Assembly (NCBI GenBank): GCA_051884615.1
Contig: JBJEVT010000024.1
Coordinates: 1 to 51,892 of the forward strand
Length of the DNA stretch: 51,892 nucleotides
Origin: UBA1724 sp051884615
Lineage (GTDB): Bacteria; Verrucomicrobiota; Lentisphaeria; Oligosphaerales; Oligosphaeraceae
Reading direction: 5' to 3'
A program made the translations under genes and the position numbers. The notes below the pieces were generated by a model, which was not told the DNA's origin, did not search any database, and worked only from the letters and a program-made list of their open reading frames with translations. Below, piece by piece: positions 29,023 through 37,151 of this stretch (within the stretch, counting starts at the first letter, position 1; every line of letters begins with the position of its first letter).

Positions 29023-29628
29023 TTAAAGCGCCTTGAGGTCGCGCTTCTCCATCACCTCCGCCTTGGTGCGGAGCTTCTTCAGCGCATCAAAGGTGGCCTT
29101 CACCACATTGGACTGGTTGCTGCTGCCCAGAGACTTGGCCAGCACATCCTGGATGCCCGCCAGCTCCAGCACGGCACGCATGCCGCCGCCGGCGATCACG
29201 CCAGTACCCTGGCTGGCAGGCTTCACCAGAACCCGGGCCGCGCAGAAACGGGCCTCCACGGCGTGGGTGATGGTGGAACCCAGGGTGGGAACCGTCATCA
29301 TGTGACGACGGGCCTGCTCGCCGCCCTTGCGGATGGCGTCGGACAGCTCGTTGGCCTTGCCAAATCCCATGCCCACGCGGCCCTTCTTGTCGCCCACCAC
29401 GATCAGGGCGCTGAAGGAGAAGTTCTTGCCACCCTTCACCACCTTGGTGGAACGGTTCACCACAATGGTGCGTTCCTCCAGATCGTCCTGCTCCACCTCC
29501 CGCTCGCGGCGGGCGTCACGGCGTCCTTCCCGGCGGGGAGGACGGCCCTCGGACTTCCGGGGAGCCGCGGGCACGCTGGCCTCGGGGGTCTCCGCCACGG
29601 TCACATTTTCTTCAATTGCAGTTGTCAC
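29023..29628 (-). CDS. rpsE: 30S ribosomal protein S5
   Basis: 201 aa with an extra N-terminal tail of about 35 residues, rich in Pro and Arg (GRPPRREGRRDARREREVE). The core is intact: VVKGGKNFSFSALIVVGDKKGRVGMGFGKA and GVIAGGGMRAVLELAGIQDVLAKSLGS. S5 shapes the mRNA entry site and decoding fidelity. Confidence 0.97.
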   Translation of the reverse strand: MTTAIEENVTVAETPEASVPAAPRKSEGRPPRREGRRDARREREVEQDDLEERTIVVNRSTKVVKGGKNFSFSALIVVGDKKGRVGMGFGKANELSDAIRKGGEQARRHMMTVPTLGSTITHAVEARFCAARVLVKPASQGTGVIAGGGMRAVLELAGIQDVLAKSLGSSNQSNVVKATFDALKKLRTKAEVMEKRDLKAL

Positions 29629-29661
29629 GGATGTATTCTCCCTATGTGAGACGGTGGGTGA

Positions 29662-30024
29662 CTAGAACTGGAGGCCGGCCTCGCGGGCGGCTTCGGCCAG
29701 GGCCTTGACGCATCCGTGGTAGGGGAACCCGCCACGGTCGAAGACCACGGTCTTGATTTCCTTCTCCAGGGCCCGCTGGGCAATGGCCGCGCCAATCACC
29801 TGGGCACTCTTCACATTGGCGGAAAGCTTCTGGTCCCGGAAGACCTTCTCCACGGTGGAGGCGGCGGCCAGGGTTCTCCCTGCCTCGTCGTCAATCACCT
29901 GGGCATAGATGTGTGCCCCTGTGCGGCAGACGCACAAACGGGGCATCTGGGCAGTGCCGGCCACCTTGTTCCGAATGTGGCGGTGACGGCGCACCCGCTG
30001 TTCCTTCTTGCTGAGCTTGCTCAT
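29662..30024 (-). CDS. rplR: 50S ribosomal protein L18
   Basis: Binds 5S rRNA. 120 aa: MSKLSKKEQRVRRHRHIRNK, PRLCVCRTGAHIYAQVIDDEAGRTLAAAST, and C-terminal FDRGGFPYHGCVKALAEAAREAGLQF are the standard motifs. Confidence 0.97.
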   Translation of the reverse strand: MSKLSKKEQRVRRHRHIRNKVAGTAQMPRLCVCRTGAHIYAQVIDDEAGRTLAAASTVEKVFRDQKLSANVKSAQVIGAAIAQRALEKEIKTVVFDRGGFPYHGCVKALAEAAREAGLQF

Positions 30025-30200
30025 GATTTTCTGTCCTCTCTACACACTTGCCGCCGGCTTGGTACGGCGGCCGCCACGAACCCGCAGAGGGAACCCCCCT
30101 CCCGGTTCGCAGCGCGCTTTCACCAAAGGACGCCAGGCCTGGCCTCTCCGGCGGTCACGCCGCCGGAAGGGCGCGGCCACGGCGCCCGGGACGAAACACA
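30025..30200. other. Structured spacer between rplF and rplR
   Basis: 176 bases inside the ribosomal operon with no gene. It carries a perfect TCCGGCGG/CCGCCGGA stem with a 5-base loop (30147-30167) and a GCCAGGCCTGGC palindrome (30132-30143). No T-run follows either, so they are not terminators; a protein-binding or RNA-processing role is possible. Confidence 0.45.
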
Positions 30201-30740
30201 CTACACCTTCTTGCCTTCCTTGAGGGTGAGCTGCTCGCCGGCATAGCGAACGCCCTTCCCGTGGTAGGCGTCGGGCACGCGGTTGCGGCGGATGGTGGCA
30301 GCCGCCTGCCCCACCGCCTGCTTGTCGATGGACTCCAGCAGAATGTGGGTCTGATCCTTGAGGGTGACCTTCACATTCTCGGGAACCATCTCCACCCGGG
30401 GGTTGCTGTAGCCCAGGTTCAGGGTGAGTTCCTGGCCCTTGAGGGCGGCGCGGTAGCCCACGCCCACCAGCTCCAGCTCGATGGCGAAGCCCTTGCTGAC
30501 GCCCACCACCATGTTGTTCAGCAGACTGCGGATCAGACCGTGGTTCATCTTGGTCTGACGCGCGTCGCTGGCGCGGCTCACCAGGATCTCCTTCCCGTCC
30601 TCCGCCACCTTCACGGTGATGTCGCCGGGAATGGCCTGGGTCAGGGTGCCCTTGGGGCCGGTGACGGTAGCCACTCCGTCCTTGATCTCCACCTTCACCT
30701 TGGGATCCAGTGCAATCGGCTTGTTACCCATTCTAGACAT
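30201..30740 (-). CDS. rplF: 50S ribosomal protein L6
   Basis: 179 aa from the ATG at 30740 (MSRMGNKPIALD), chosen because GGAGG lies seven bases upstream. VTGPKGTLTQ, GVGYRAALKGQELTLNLGYS and the C-terminal RRNRVPDAYHGKGVRYAGE are diagnostic. Confidence 0.97.
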   Translation of the reverse strand: MSRMGNKPIALDPKVKVEIKDGVATVTGPKGTLTQAIPGDITVKVAEDGKEILVSRASDARQTKMNHGLIRSLLNNMVVGVSKGFAIELELVGVGYRAALKGQELTLNLGYSNPRVEMVPENVKVTLKDQTHILLESIDKQAVGQAAATIRRNRVPDAYHGKGVRYAGEQLTLKEGKKV

Positions 30741-30760
30741 TGCGGTTCCTCCCTTTAGCG

Positions 30761-31165
30761 CTACCAGACATAGCAAAGCAGTTCGCCGCCCACGTTGCGC
30801 TTCCGCGCCGCGCGGTCCGTCATCAGGCCCTGGGAGGTGGTCAGGATGGCCACCCCCAGTCCGCCCAGGACACGGGGAATCTCGGAACTGTTCACATAGA
30901 CCCGGCAGGAGGGGCGGCTGACCCGCTTGATCCCCTCGATGACAGGAGTGGAATTCTTGCCCTTGTACTTCAGCGTGATGCTCAGGGCCTTCTTGTTGTT
31001 GCCCAGGTCCTGGACCTCAAAGCTGTCGATGAACCCCGTCTCCTTCAGCGTCTGGGCCAGGGCGGCCTTCAGCTTGCTGGAGGGCATGGTGACGGTGGGC
31101 AGCTTGGCATTCGAGGCGTTGCGCACCCGAGTCAGCATATCGGCAATGGGATCGCTCATGCTCAT
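30761..31165 (-). CDS. rpsH: 30S ribosomal protein S8
   Basis: 134 aa. MSMSDPIADMLTRVRNAS opens it, and the C-terminal signature SRPSCRVYVNSSEIPRVLGGLGVAILTTSQGLMTD binds 16S rRNA and, in E. coli, the spc mRNA. A tandem ATG pair (31165, 31159) follows GGAGG. Confidence 0.97.
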   Translation of the reverse strand: MSMSDPIADMLTRVRNASNAKLPTVTMPSSKLKAALAQTLKETGFIDSFEVQDLGNNKKALSITLKYKGKNSTPVIEGIKRVSRPSCRVYVNSSEIPRVLGGLGVAILTTSQGLMTDRAARKRNVGGELLCYVW

Positions 31166-31186
31166 GGTTGTTATGCCTCCTTCCGG

Positions 31187-31372
31187 TTACCAACTCGCCT
31201 TGGTCACGCCGGGGATCATGCCATTGCTGGCCAGCTCCCGCAGGCAGATGCGGCAGAGATGGAATTTGCGATACACGGCGCGGACACGGCCGCAGCGCTC
31301 ACAGCGGGTGTAGGCCCGGGAGCTGAACTTCGGCGTCCTTTGGGACTTGACGATCAGACTTTTCTTAGCCAC
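31187..31372 (-). CDS. rpsZ: 30S ribosomal protein S14, zinc-binding (type Z)
   Basis: 61 aa of the short C+ form with four zinc-ligand cysteines in CERCGRVRAVYRKFHLCRIC. It starts with GTG at 31372, placed eight bases after a strong AGGAGG; the longer in-frame ATG is rejected because it runs into rplE. Ends ELASNGMIPGVTKASW. Confidence 0.95.
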   Translation of the reverse strand: MAKKSLIVKSQRTPKFSSRAYTRCERCGRVRAVYRKFHLCRICLRELASNGMIPGVTKASW

Positions 31373-31385
31373 AGCGGTATCCTCC

Positions 31386-31931
31386 TCAGTTCTTGGCGAA
31401 AGGCATGCCCAAGAGCGCGAGCAGGTCCCGCGCCTCGTCATCGGTCTTGGCCGTGGTGACGATGGTGATGTTCATACCCACCGTGTGCTTGGCCTTGTCC
31501 ATGTCGATCTCGGTGAAGACGGACTGCTCCGCCAGTCCGAAGGTGTAGTTACCCGCACCGTCGAAGGACTTGGTGGGCACGCCGCGGAAGTCGCGGACGC
31601 GGGGCAGCACGATGTTGACCAGCCGGTAGAGGAAGTTGTACATCTTCTCCCGGCGCAGGGTCACGGAGGCTCCCACGTTCATGCCGGCGCGCAGCTTGAA
31701 CTGGGAGATGTTCTTGGTGGTCTTGGTGATGACGGCCTTCTGGCCGGTGATGCGGCTCAGGGTGTCCACCACCTCGTTCAGGGTCTCCCGGTCCTTGTCG
31801 GGGGAGACGCCGCTGTTGAGAACCACCTTCACCAGCTTGGGAACCTGCATGGGGTTCTGGTAGCCGTGATTGGCCTTCAGGGCGGGGACAACCTCATCCT
31901 GGTATTTCTTGTAGAGCGGATTCGTGTTCAT
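31386..31931 (-). CDS. rplE: 50S ribosomal protein L5
   Basis: 181 aa; contacts 5S rRNA and the P-site tRNA. MQVPKLVKVVLNSGVS, LRAGMNVGASVTLRREKMYNFL and DFRGVPTKSFDGAGNYTFGLAEQSVFTEI are typical. It lies 13 bases upstream of rpsZ. Confidence 0.97.
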   Translation of the reverse strand: MNTNPLYKKYQDEVVPALKANHGYQNPMQVPKLVKVVLNSGVSPDKDRETLNEVVDTLSRITGQKAVITKTTKNISQFKLRAGMNVGASVTLRREKMYNFLYRLVNIVLPRVRDFRGVPTKSFDGAGNYTFGLAEQSVFTEIDMDKAKHTVGMNITIVTTAKTDDEARDLLALLGMPFAKN

Positions 31932-31948
31932 TGGTCACCTCCTGCCGT

Positions 31949-32218
31949 CTAGGCCTGCTTCGCCTTGGCGATCTGGGGACGGGCGTTGTAGCGGCCTTCC
32001 TCCATCACGTTGCTGATGGCGATGGGGCCCTCCACGTCCATGATGCCGCCCTGGGGCTTCTCCTGGCTGCGGCGGACGGTCTTCTTCTGGATGTTGAGAC
32101 CCTCCACGTACACCCGGCCGGCCTTGCGGTCGACCCGCAGCACCTTGCCAGACTTGCCCTTCTCGGCGCCGGCGATGACGACGACCACGTCGTTCTTCTT
32201 GATGTTGGCTTTGGACAT
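31949..32218 (-). CDS. rplX: 50S ribosomal protein L24
   Basis: 89 aa, somewhat shorter than the usual 100-105 through a reduced C-terminus. The KOW motif KKNDVVVVIAGAEKGKSGKV and GLNIQKKTVRRSQEKPQGGI are clear. Its ATG overlaps the rplN stop by one base (TAATG). Confidence 0.95.
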   Translation of the reverse strand: MSKANIKKNDVVVVIAGAEKGKSGKVLRVDRKAGRVYVEGLNIQKKTVRRSQEKPQGGIMDVEGPIAISNVMEEGRYNARPQIAKAKQA

Positions 32219-32583
32219 TAGAGCACCTCCGGGGCCAGCGAGATGATTTTGGTGAAATTCTTGTCTCGCAGTTCACGGGCAACCGGTCCGAAGATGCGGG
32301 TGCCGCGGGGGTTGTTGGCGTCGTCGATGATCACAGCGGCGTCCCGGTCGAACCGGAGGCAGCTGCCGTCGGCGCGGCGGATGTTCTTGGCGGTGCGGAC
32401 GACGACCGCCTTGACGACGTCGCCCTTCTTGACGACGCCGCGGGGCTGGGCTTCCTTGACGCTGGCCCGGATGATGTCGCCGATTTCGGCGTACTCCTTG
32501 CCTTGCCCGAGGCACCGGATGGCCATGATTTCCTTGGCGCCGGTGTTGTCAGCCACCTCGAGTGTGGTCTGCATCTGAATCAT
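32218..32583 (-). CDS. rplN: 50S ribosomal protein L14
   Basis: 121 aa. MIQMQTTLEVADNTGAKEIM at the start and GTRIFGPVARELRDKNFTKIISLAPEVL at the end are the standard termini. AGGAG lies eight bases before the ATG. Confidence 0.98.
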   Translation of the reverse strand: MIQMQTTLEVADNTGAKEIMAIRCLGQGKEYAEIGDIIRASVKEAQPRGVVKKGDVVKAVVVRTAKNIRRADGSCLRFDRDAAVIIDDANNPRGTRIFGPVARELRDKNFTKIISLAPEVL

Positions 32584-32610
32584 GATTGTTTCTCCTGGGC
32601 TGGGTTGAGG

Positions 32611-32916
32611 TTAGTCCGTGTCGGCGTGCTTCTGGATTTCCACCAGGCGCCAGCGCTTCATCTTGGAGAGGGGGCGGGTCTCCATGATGCGGACCACGTC
32701 GCCCATCTTGGACTCGTTCTTCTCGTCGTGGACGTAGCACTTGGTGGTGTGCTTGATCACCTTCTTGTAGAGGGGATCGGGAGCGGTGCGGGCGACGGCG
32801 ACCACACGGGTCTTGTCCTGCTTGTCGCTGACCACCGTTCCCACGCGCACCTTGCGGTGGTTTTCGCGGGCCTCCGTCTTGGCGGGGGCGTCGACTTTCT
32901 GCGTATCTTCTGACAT
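32611..32916 (-). CDS. rpsQ: 30S ribosomal protein S17
   Basis: 101 aa with an acidic/Lys N-terminal extension of about 20 residues ahead of the conserved RKVRVGTVVSDKQDKTRVVAV and KKVIKHTTKCYVHDEKNESKMGDVV core. Confidence 0.96.
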   Translation of the reverse strand: MSEDTQKVDAPAKTEARENHRKVRVGTVVSDKQDKTRVVAVARTAPDPLYKKVIKHTTKCYVHDEKNESKMGDVVRIMETRPLSKMKRWRLVEIQKHADTD

Positions 32917-32937
32917 CTTTCTGTTACCCCTTTGCGG

Positions 32938-33135
32938 TTAGGCCTTGGCCGCCTTGCGGGCGGTCATCTCGGTGTTCAGACGGGCGATGTCCTTGCGGAG
33001 CTTCCCGATGCGCGCGGTGTCCTTCAGCTCGCTGGTCTGCACCTGGAGGCGAAGCTGGAAGATTTCCTTGCGGCAGTCGTTGAGCTGCTGCAGAATCTCG
33101 TCGTCGGTCTTCTGACGGATCTCGGATGCTTTCAT
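32938..33135 (-). CDS. rpmC: 50S ribosomal protein L29
   Basis: 65 aa from the ATG at 33135 (MKASEIRQKTDDEILQQLND), preceded by AGGAG nine bases away; a longer frame start is rejected. The helical hairpin with KEIFQLRLQVQTSEL is typical. Confidence 0.95.
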   Translation of the reverse strand: MKASEIRQKTDDEILQQLNDCRKEIFQLRLQVQTSELKDTARIGKLRKDIARLNTEMTARKAAKA

Positions 33136-33268
33136 CTTGAAATTCTCCTTGGTCTCTGGCAATTCCGGAGCCCTTGTCCCGGAGGGGGAGGGAGGCGGGA
33201 GGCGCGGGGGAAGCTCCCCTGGTCTCCCCCTCCCCTTGTCCGCCGGGGGCGGTGCGCCGGGGCCGTGA

Positions 33269-33688
33269 CTATTCGGCGACGTAACGGGAGAGGAACCGGC
33301 AGCGGACGGGCAGCTTGCTGGCGGCCAGGGCCAGGGCTTCCTTGGCGACGGTCTCGGAGCATCCGGAGATCTCGATCACCATGTTGCCGGGACGAATGAC
33401 GGCGACCCAGAATTCGGGAGCGCCCTTTCCCTTGCCCATACGGGTCTCCAGGGGCTTCTTGGAGACGGGCTTGTCGGGGAAGATGCGAAGCCAGAGCTGG
33501 CCCTTTCTCTCCATGCGGCGGGTGGCCGCCACACGCGCGGCCTCGATCTGGGCGCCAGTAAGCCAGGCGCGCTCCAGAACCTGCAGGCCGTAGTCGCCGA
33601 AGTCCAGCTTGTTATTGCGCGTTGCGAGGCCCGCGCGCGTTCCGCGTTGCACCTTTCGGTGCTCTGCGCGTTTTGGCATTAATGGCAT
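33269..33688 (-). CDS. rplP: 50S ribosomal protein L16
   Basis: 139 aa. MPLMPKRAEHRKVQRGTRAG through FGDYGLQVLERAWLTGAQIEAARVAATR and RMGKGKGAPEFWVAVIRPG are diagnostic. GGAGG stands eight bases before the ATG at 33688. The first 77 bases lie inside the end of rpsC in another frame. A 133-base G/C-rich spacer separates it from rpmC. Confidence 0.97.
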   Translation of the reverse strand: MPLMPKRAEHRKVQRGTRAGLATRNNKLDFGDYGLQVLERAWLTGAQIEAARVAATRRMERKGQLWLRIFPDKPVSKKPLETRMGKGKGAPEFWVAVIRPGNMVIEISGCSETVAKEALALAASKLPVRCRFLSRYVAE

Positions 33689-34418
33689 TGTTGATTTCCT
33701 CCCAGTTTTCGGGTTTGCAGATCCAGACTTTGATTCCAATCAGACCGGCCAGGGTGTGGGCTTCCACGAAGCCGTAGTCGATGTTGGCGGAGAGGGTGTG
33801 CAGGGGCACCTTCCCTTCCTTGTACTGCTCGACACGGGCCAGTTCAGCGCCGCCGAGACGCCCGCTGATGCGGATTCTGACGCCCTCGGCGCCACGTTCC
33901 ATGGCAGTCTGGATGGCGCGCTTCATGGCGCGGCGGAAGGCCACGCGGCGCTCCAGCTGCTGGGCGATGGACTCCGCCACCAGGACGGCGTCCACCTCGG
34001 GGACACGGATTTCCTTCACATCCACCAGGACTTCCTCGTCCACGGCGATGTCCTTCAGCTCCTCCTTGATCTTGTCCAGTCCCTGTCCCTTCTTCTCGGC
34101 CTTCAGGTCGGCGGCGGGGGCGGGCTTGGCGCGGCGGTCGTTCCGTTCCTCGAAGTGTCCGGAGATGATGACGCCGGGTCTGGAGGTGTAGATGGTGAGA
34201 CGGAGGCGGCGTCCGAAGCGCTCGATGAGCACCTTGGAGACGCTGGCGTTCTTCAGCAGATCATCCAGGCGTTTGCGGATTTTCAGATCCTCCTGGAGGA
34301 GTTCTCCGAAGGACTTGTTGATGCTGCCTGCCTTCTCCTTGCTCCGTGCGAACCAGCGAGACTTCCAGTCCTTGCGGAGGGGGAGGCGGAATCCGATTGG
34401 ATTGACTTTTTGACCCAC
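33612..34418 (-). CDS. rpsC: 30S ribosomal protein S3
   Basis: 268 aa against a usual 210-240. MGQKVNPIGFRLPLRKDWKS opens it; a KH domain and RGAEGVRIRISGRLGGAELARVE follow. A loop insertion (ERNDRRAKPAPAADLKAEKK, about residues 93-112) and a basic C-terminal tail (TRRAPKGATRNARGPRNAQ) make it longer. The final 25 codons overlap the start of rplP out of frame. Confidence 0.97.
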   Translation of the reverse strand: MGQKVNPIGFRLPLRKDWKSRWFARSKEKAGSINKSFGELLQEDLKIRKRLDDLLKNASVSKVLIERFGRRLRLTIYTSRPGVIISGHFEERNDRRAKPAPAADLKAEKKGQGLDKIKEELKDIAVDEEVLVDVKEIRVPEVDAVLVAESIAQQLERRVAFRRAMKRAIQTAMERGAEGVRIRISGRLGGAELARVEQYKEGKVPLHTLSANIDYGFVEAHTLAGLIGIKVWICKPENWEEINNAINAKTRRAPKGATRNARGPRNAQ

Positions 34419-34433
34419 GGTAATTCCTCCTGA

Positions 34434-34775
34434 TTATGCCTCGTCGGAGACGACGATGCGGATATGGCTGGTCCGTTTGAGGATACGGCCTGCGGAGCCG
34501 CGGCTGCGCGGCCAGAAGCGGCGCATGGTCGGGCCCTCGCCGATGGTGGCTTCCTTCACGACGAGATCTTTGCGGTTCACACCACCCTGCTCCGCGTTTT
34601 CCGCATTGGCGATGGCGGACTTCAGCGTGGACTCCACCAGGCGGGCTGCCTTGCGGGGAATCAGCGCCACGGTGTTCAGCGCCGTAATGGCGGGCTTCCC
34701 CTGGATCAGCCTCGTGACCTCACGAGCCTTGAAGGGGGAAATCCGCACATACTTGGAAATGGCGATTTTTTCCAT
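34434..34775 (-). CDS. rplV: 50S ribosomal protein L22
   Basis: 113 aa; lines the exit tunnel. KYVRISPFKAREVTRLIQGKP, LKSAIANAENA and PTMRRFWPRSRGSAGRILKRTSHIRIVV are typical. It is the first gene of this operon: rpsS, rplB, rplW, rplD, rplC and rpsJ are not upstream. Confidence 0.97.
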   Translation of the reverse strand: MEKIAISKYVRISPFKAREVTRLIQGKPAITALNTVALIPRKAARLVESTLKSAIANAENAEQGGVNRKDLVVKEATIGEGPTMRRFWPRSRGSAGRILKRTSHIRIVVSDEA

Positions 34776-35196
34776 CTTTGCTGTGTTTGGGTTTCCTTGT
34801 TGGGACGTTTTCTGACGAAAAAAAGAGAAAAAAGCGGGGGTGCGCGGCCGCGGGCCAGGGGAGCTGGTCCGGGGCGTGACCGTGGGTGTGTTCCTCGTCC
34901 GGCGCGTGGGCGCAGGGCCTAGCCTGTCACGGGGCGCCGGGGGGCGTCTCCGCCCTGCTCCGGGGTATGACGGTCAATACGCCACCTTCGGAGCCTGTCC
35001 AGCCATGGCGAGAGACCCCGCCCAGCCGGGATTCGGCAGAGAGTGTTTGCCTGGCCCTCCCTGGAAATCCAGGGAAAACCGGGTGCAAGGTTGCTTAATG
35101 TAACTCCATTCCCGATTTTTTCCAGCGCCCGCCCGTTCCCGGGTCGCCAGTTTCCCCGGGACCCCGGAAAAATTTTCCCGTGGAGCGGGGGGAGGG
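34776..35196. other. Leader region upstream of rplV
   Basis: 421 bases with no credible gene. On the minus strand it has T-rich tracts at about 34817-34837, a perfect CCCTGGA/TCCAGGG stem with a 2-base loop at 35059-35074, and only weak promoter-like boxes (TACATT near 35096-35101). It must hold the operon promoter unless transcription comes from hldD and the coiled-coil gene. Confidence 0.5.
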
Positions 35197-36006
35197 TCAG
35201 GGAGTTTCCCGGCGCAGGAGGGTGCCGGGAGCCAGCTGGTCCAGCTTTCCCTCCAGGGGGAAGGCCACGGCGCGGAGGGGACGGACCAGGGCGATTTTCA
35301 GGCGGGCGAGGGACTGGCCCTCCCGCTGGAAGAGGAGGACCTGCCCTTCCCGGAGGCCGTGGAGGCTGCCCTGGTCCAGGAGGACCAGCTGGGTGGCCTG
35401 GTCGATCTGGAGGACGGCGGCGCTGCCGGCCGACGCCTGCAGCCGGGGAAGGGTGGCCAGGCCCAGGGCCTTCAGCGTCTCCTCCCAGCCGTTCCGCAGC
35501 TCCTCCCGCTGGCGCTCCAGGGGAAGACGGAGGGCTTTGGACGCCTGGGTGGCTTCCAGGGCGGCGTCCATGGCCTCCTGCTGCCGTTCCCATGCCTTCT
35601 GGAGATCCTGGAGCAGGCGTCGGCACTCTCCCATGGCGGCGAGCATCAGGAGGGCGTCGGGCTCCCCGGGGCTGTCGCTTTCCGCTTCCCGGACGAGGTG
35701 GGCGGCGGCCAGGTCCTGGCGGGCGAGCTGTCCCGCCAGGCGGTCGGTCTCCAGGAGCAGGGTGGCGTATTCCCTCCGGAGGTCCGCCAGTTCCTTTTCC
35801 TGTTCCCTGGCTTGCCGGCGCAGCTGGGCGTTCTCCTCCCGGAGCTGGGCGTTGAGCTCCCGGCTTTCCGCCAGCTGGAGCCGGAGATCCTGGACGGCCT
35901 CGCCGGGGGCGTCCTGTCCCCGGAGGGGGATCGGGGAGGCCATTCCCGGGAGCAGGAGAAGCGCCAGGAGGAGGGGCAGTCCGGGGCTCGTCCGGCGGCT
36001 ACTCAT
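35197..36006 (-). CDS. Secreted coiled-coil protein of unknown function
   Basis: 269 aa from the ATG at 36006, which overlaps the hldD stop region by eight bases. A signal peptide (PGLPLLLALLLLPGMASP) precedes a long coiled coil (about residues 45-110, heptads rich in Leu, Glu, Arg and Gln). A helical middle follows, then a C-terminal beta-rich domain of about 70 residues (IDQATQLVLLDQGSLHGLREGQVLLFQREG) that looks like an SH3/OB-like module. Coupling to hldD hints at an envelope role. No family recognised. Confidence 0.7.
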   Translation of the reverse strand: MSSRRTSPGLPLLLALLLLPGMASPIPLRGQDAPGEAVQDLRLQLAESRELNAQLREENAQLRRQAREQEKELADLRREYATLLLETDRLAGQLARQDLAAAHLVREAESDSPGEPDALLMLAAMGECRRLLQDLQKAWERQQEAMDAALEATQASKALRLPLERQREELRNGWEETLKALGLATLPRLQASAGSAAVLQIDQATQLVLLDQGSLHGLREGQVLLFQREGQSLARLKIALVRPLRAVAFPLEGKLDQLAPGTLLRRETP

Positions 36007-37042
36007 GGTCGAGGAGGTGTTCATCCCCCAGGTGCGCCCCTTTCCGCAGATAAGCCACATACTCCCGGGCGGCCTCCTCCAGAGTCAGGGGGGTCTCCCG
36101 GTAGCCCGCCCGGCGCAGTTTCTCCATGTCCAGGCAGGTGTAGTACTGGTAGCGGGCCTTCAGCTCCTCGGGCATTTCGATGTATTGGATCTTCACGGGC
36201 TTTCCCATGGCGTCGAACATGGCGCGCGCCAGGTCGTTCCAGGTCCGGGTGCTCCCGTAGCCGATGTTGTAGAGACCCGTGGCGGAGAGCCCCTTCTCCT
36301 CCATGAAGAAAATGGTCATCTTCGCCGCGTCCCGCACATAGAGGAAATCCCGTACCTGCTCCCCGTCCCCGTATTCGGCGCGGTAGCTCCGGAAGAGCTT
36401 CACCTCGCCGGTCTGGTTGATCTGCTCGAAGCACCGCAGGAGCATGCTGCGCATCTTCCCCTTGTGGTATTCGTTGGGGCCGAAGACATTGGAGTATTTC
36501 ACCCCCACGAAGGAGGCGCCGCCCTCCCCCGCCCCCGTCAGCCATCCCCGCTGCAGGAGATACTGGTCGAAGAGCTGCTTGGAGTAGCCGTATTTGTTCA
36601 GAGGGCGCAGGGCGTGGATTCCGTCCTCCCGGTCCTGGAAGCCGGATTCGCCGTCGCCGTAGGTGGCGGCGCTGGAGGCGTAGACCATGCGGACGCCCCG
36701 GCGGCGGCAATATTCCGCTAACTTCTTGCCGCACAGAAAGTTATTCTCCATGAGATAGGAGGCGTCCGCTTCCGTGGTGTCGGAGCAGTTTCCCAGATGG
36801 AAGATGACCTGGAAGGGATAGGTGCGGTCGTAGACTCCCTGGAGGAGGTCGTCGTAGAAGGAGGAATCCTTCTCGAAGTAGTCGGCGAAGCGGAGGGCGC
36901 GGAGATTCTGCCATTTTTCGCCCGTGCCCAGGTGGTCCACGACGACGATGTTCTCGAATCCCCGCAGATTCAGTTCATGCACGATGGCGCTGCCGATCAA
37001 TCCGGCCCCGCCGGTCACCAGAATCCAGCTCTTCTGATCCAT
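35999..37042 (-). CDS. hldD: ADP-L-glycero-D-manno-heptose-6-epimerase
   Basis: 347 aa NAD(P)-dependent short-chain epimerase that makes the heptose donor for lipopolysaccharide inner core. The Rossmann motif ILVTGGAGLIGSAIVHELN is at the N-terminus. IFHLGNCSDTTEADASYLMENNF is the HldD-specific segment (HEGACSxTT in E. coli), YASSAATYGDGE and the catalytic YGYSKQLFD (YxxxK) follow, then GVKYSNVFGPNEYHKGKM. It implies a Gram-negative outer membrane. The ATG at 37042 has GGAG eleven bases before it. Confidence 0.93.
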   Translation of the reverse strand: MDQKSWILVTGGAGLIGSAIVHELNLRGFENIVVVDHLGTGEKWQNLRALRFADYFEKDSSFYDDLLQGVYDRTYPFQVIFHLGNCSDTTEADASYLMENNFLCGKKLAEYCRRRGVRMVYASSAATYGDGESGFQDREDGIHALRPLNKYGYSKQLFDQYLLQRGWLTGAGEGGASFVGVKYSNVFGPNEYHKGKMRSMLLRCFEQINQTGEVKLFRSYRAEYGDGEQVRDFLYVRDAAKMTIFFMEEKGLSATGLYNIGYGSTRTWNDLARAMFDAMGKPVKIQYIEMPEELKARYQYYTCLDMEKLRRAGYRETPLTLEEAAREYVAYLRKGAHLGDEHLLDHE

Positions 37043-37151
37043 GGTTTTCGCTTCTCCGTGGTTTTGCTTCGTGAAACTCTCTTGCGGGCGCCCCGCCCCT
37101 TCCGGCTCCCGCCAGGGGAGGGGTCGCCGCCGCATTTTTCATTTGCCGTAT

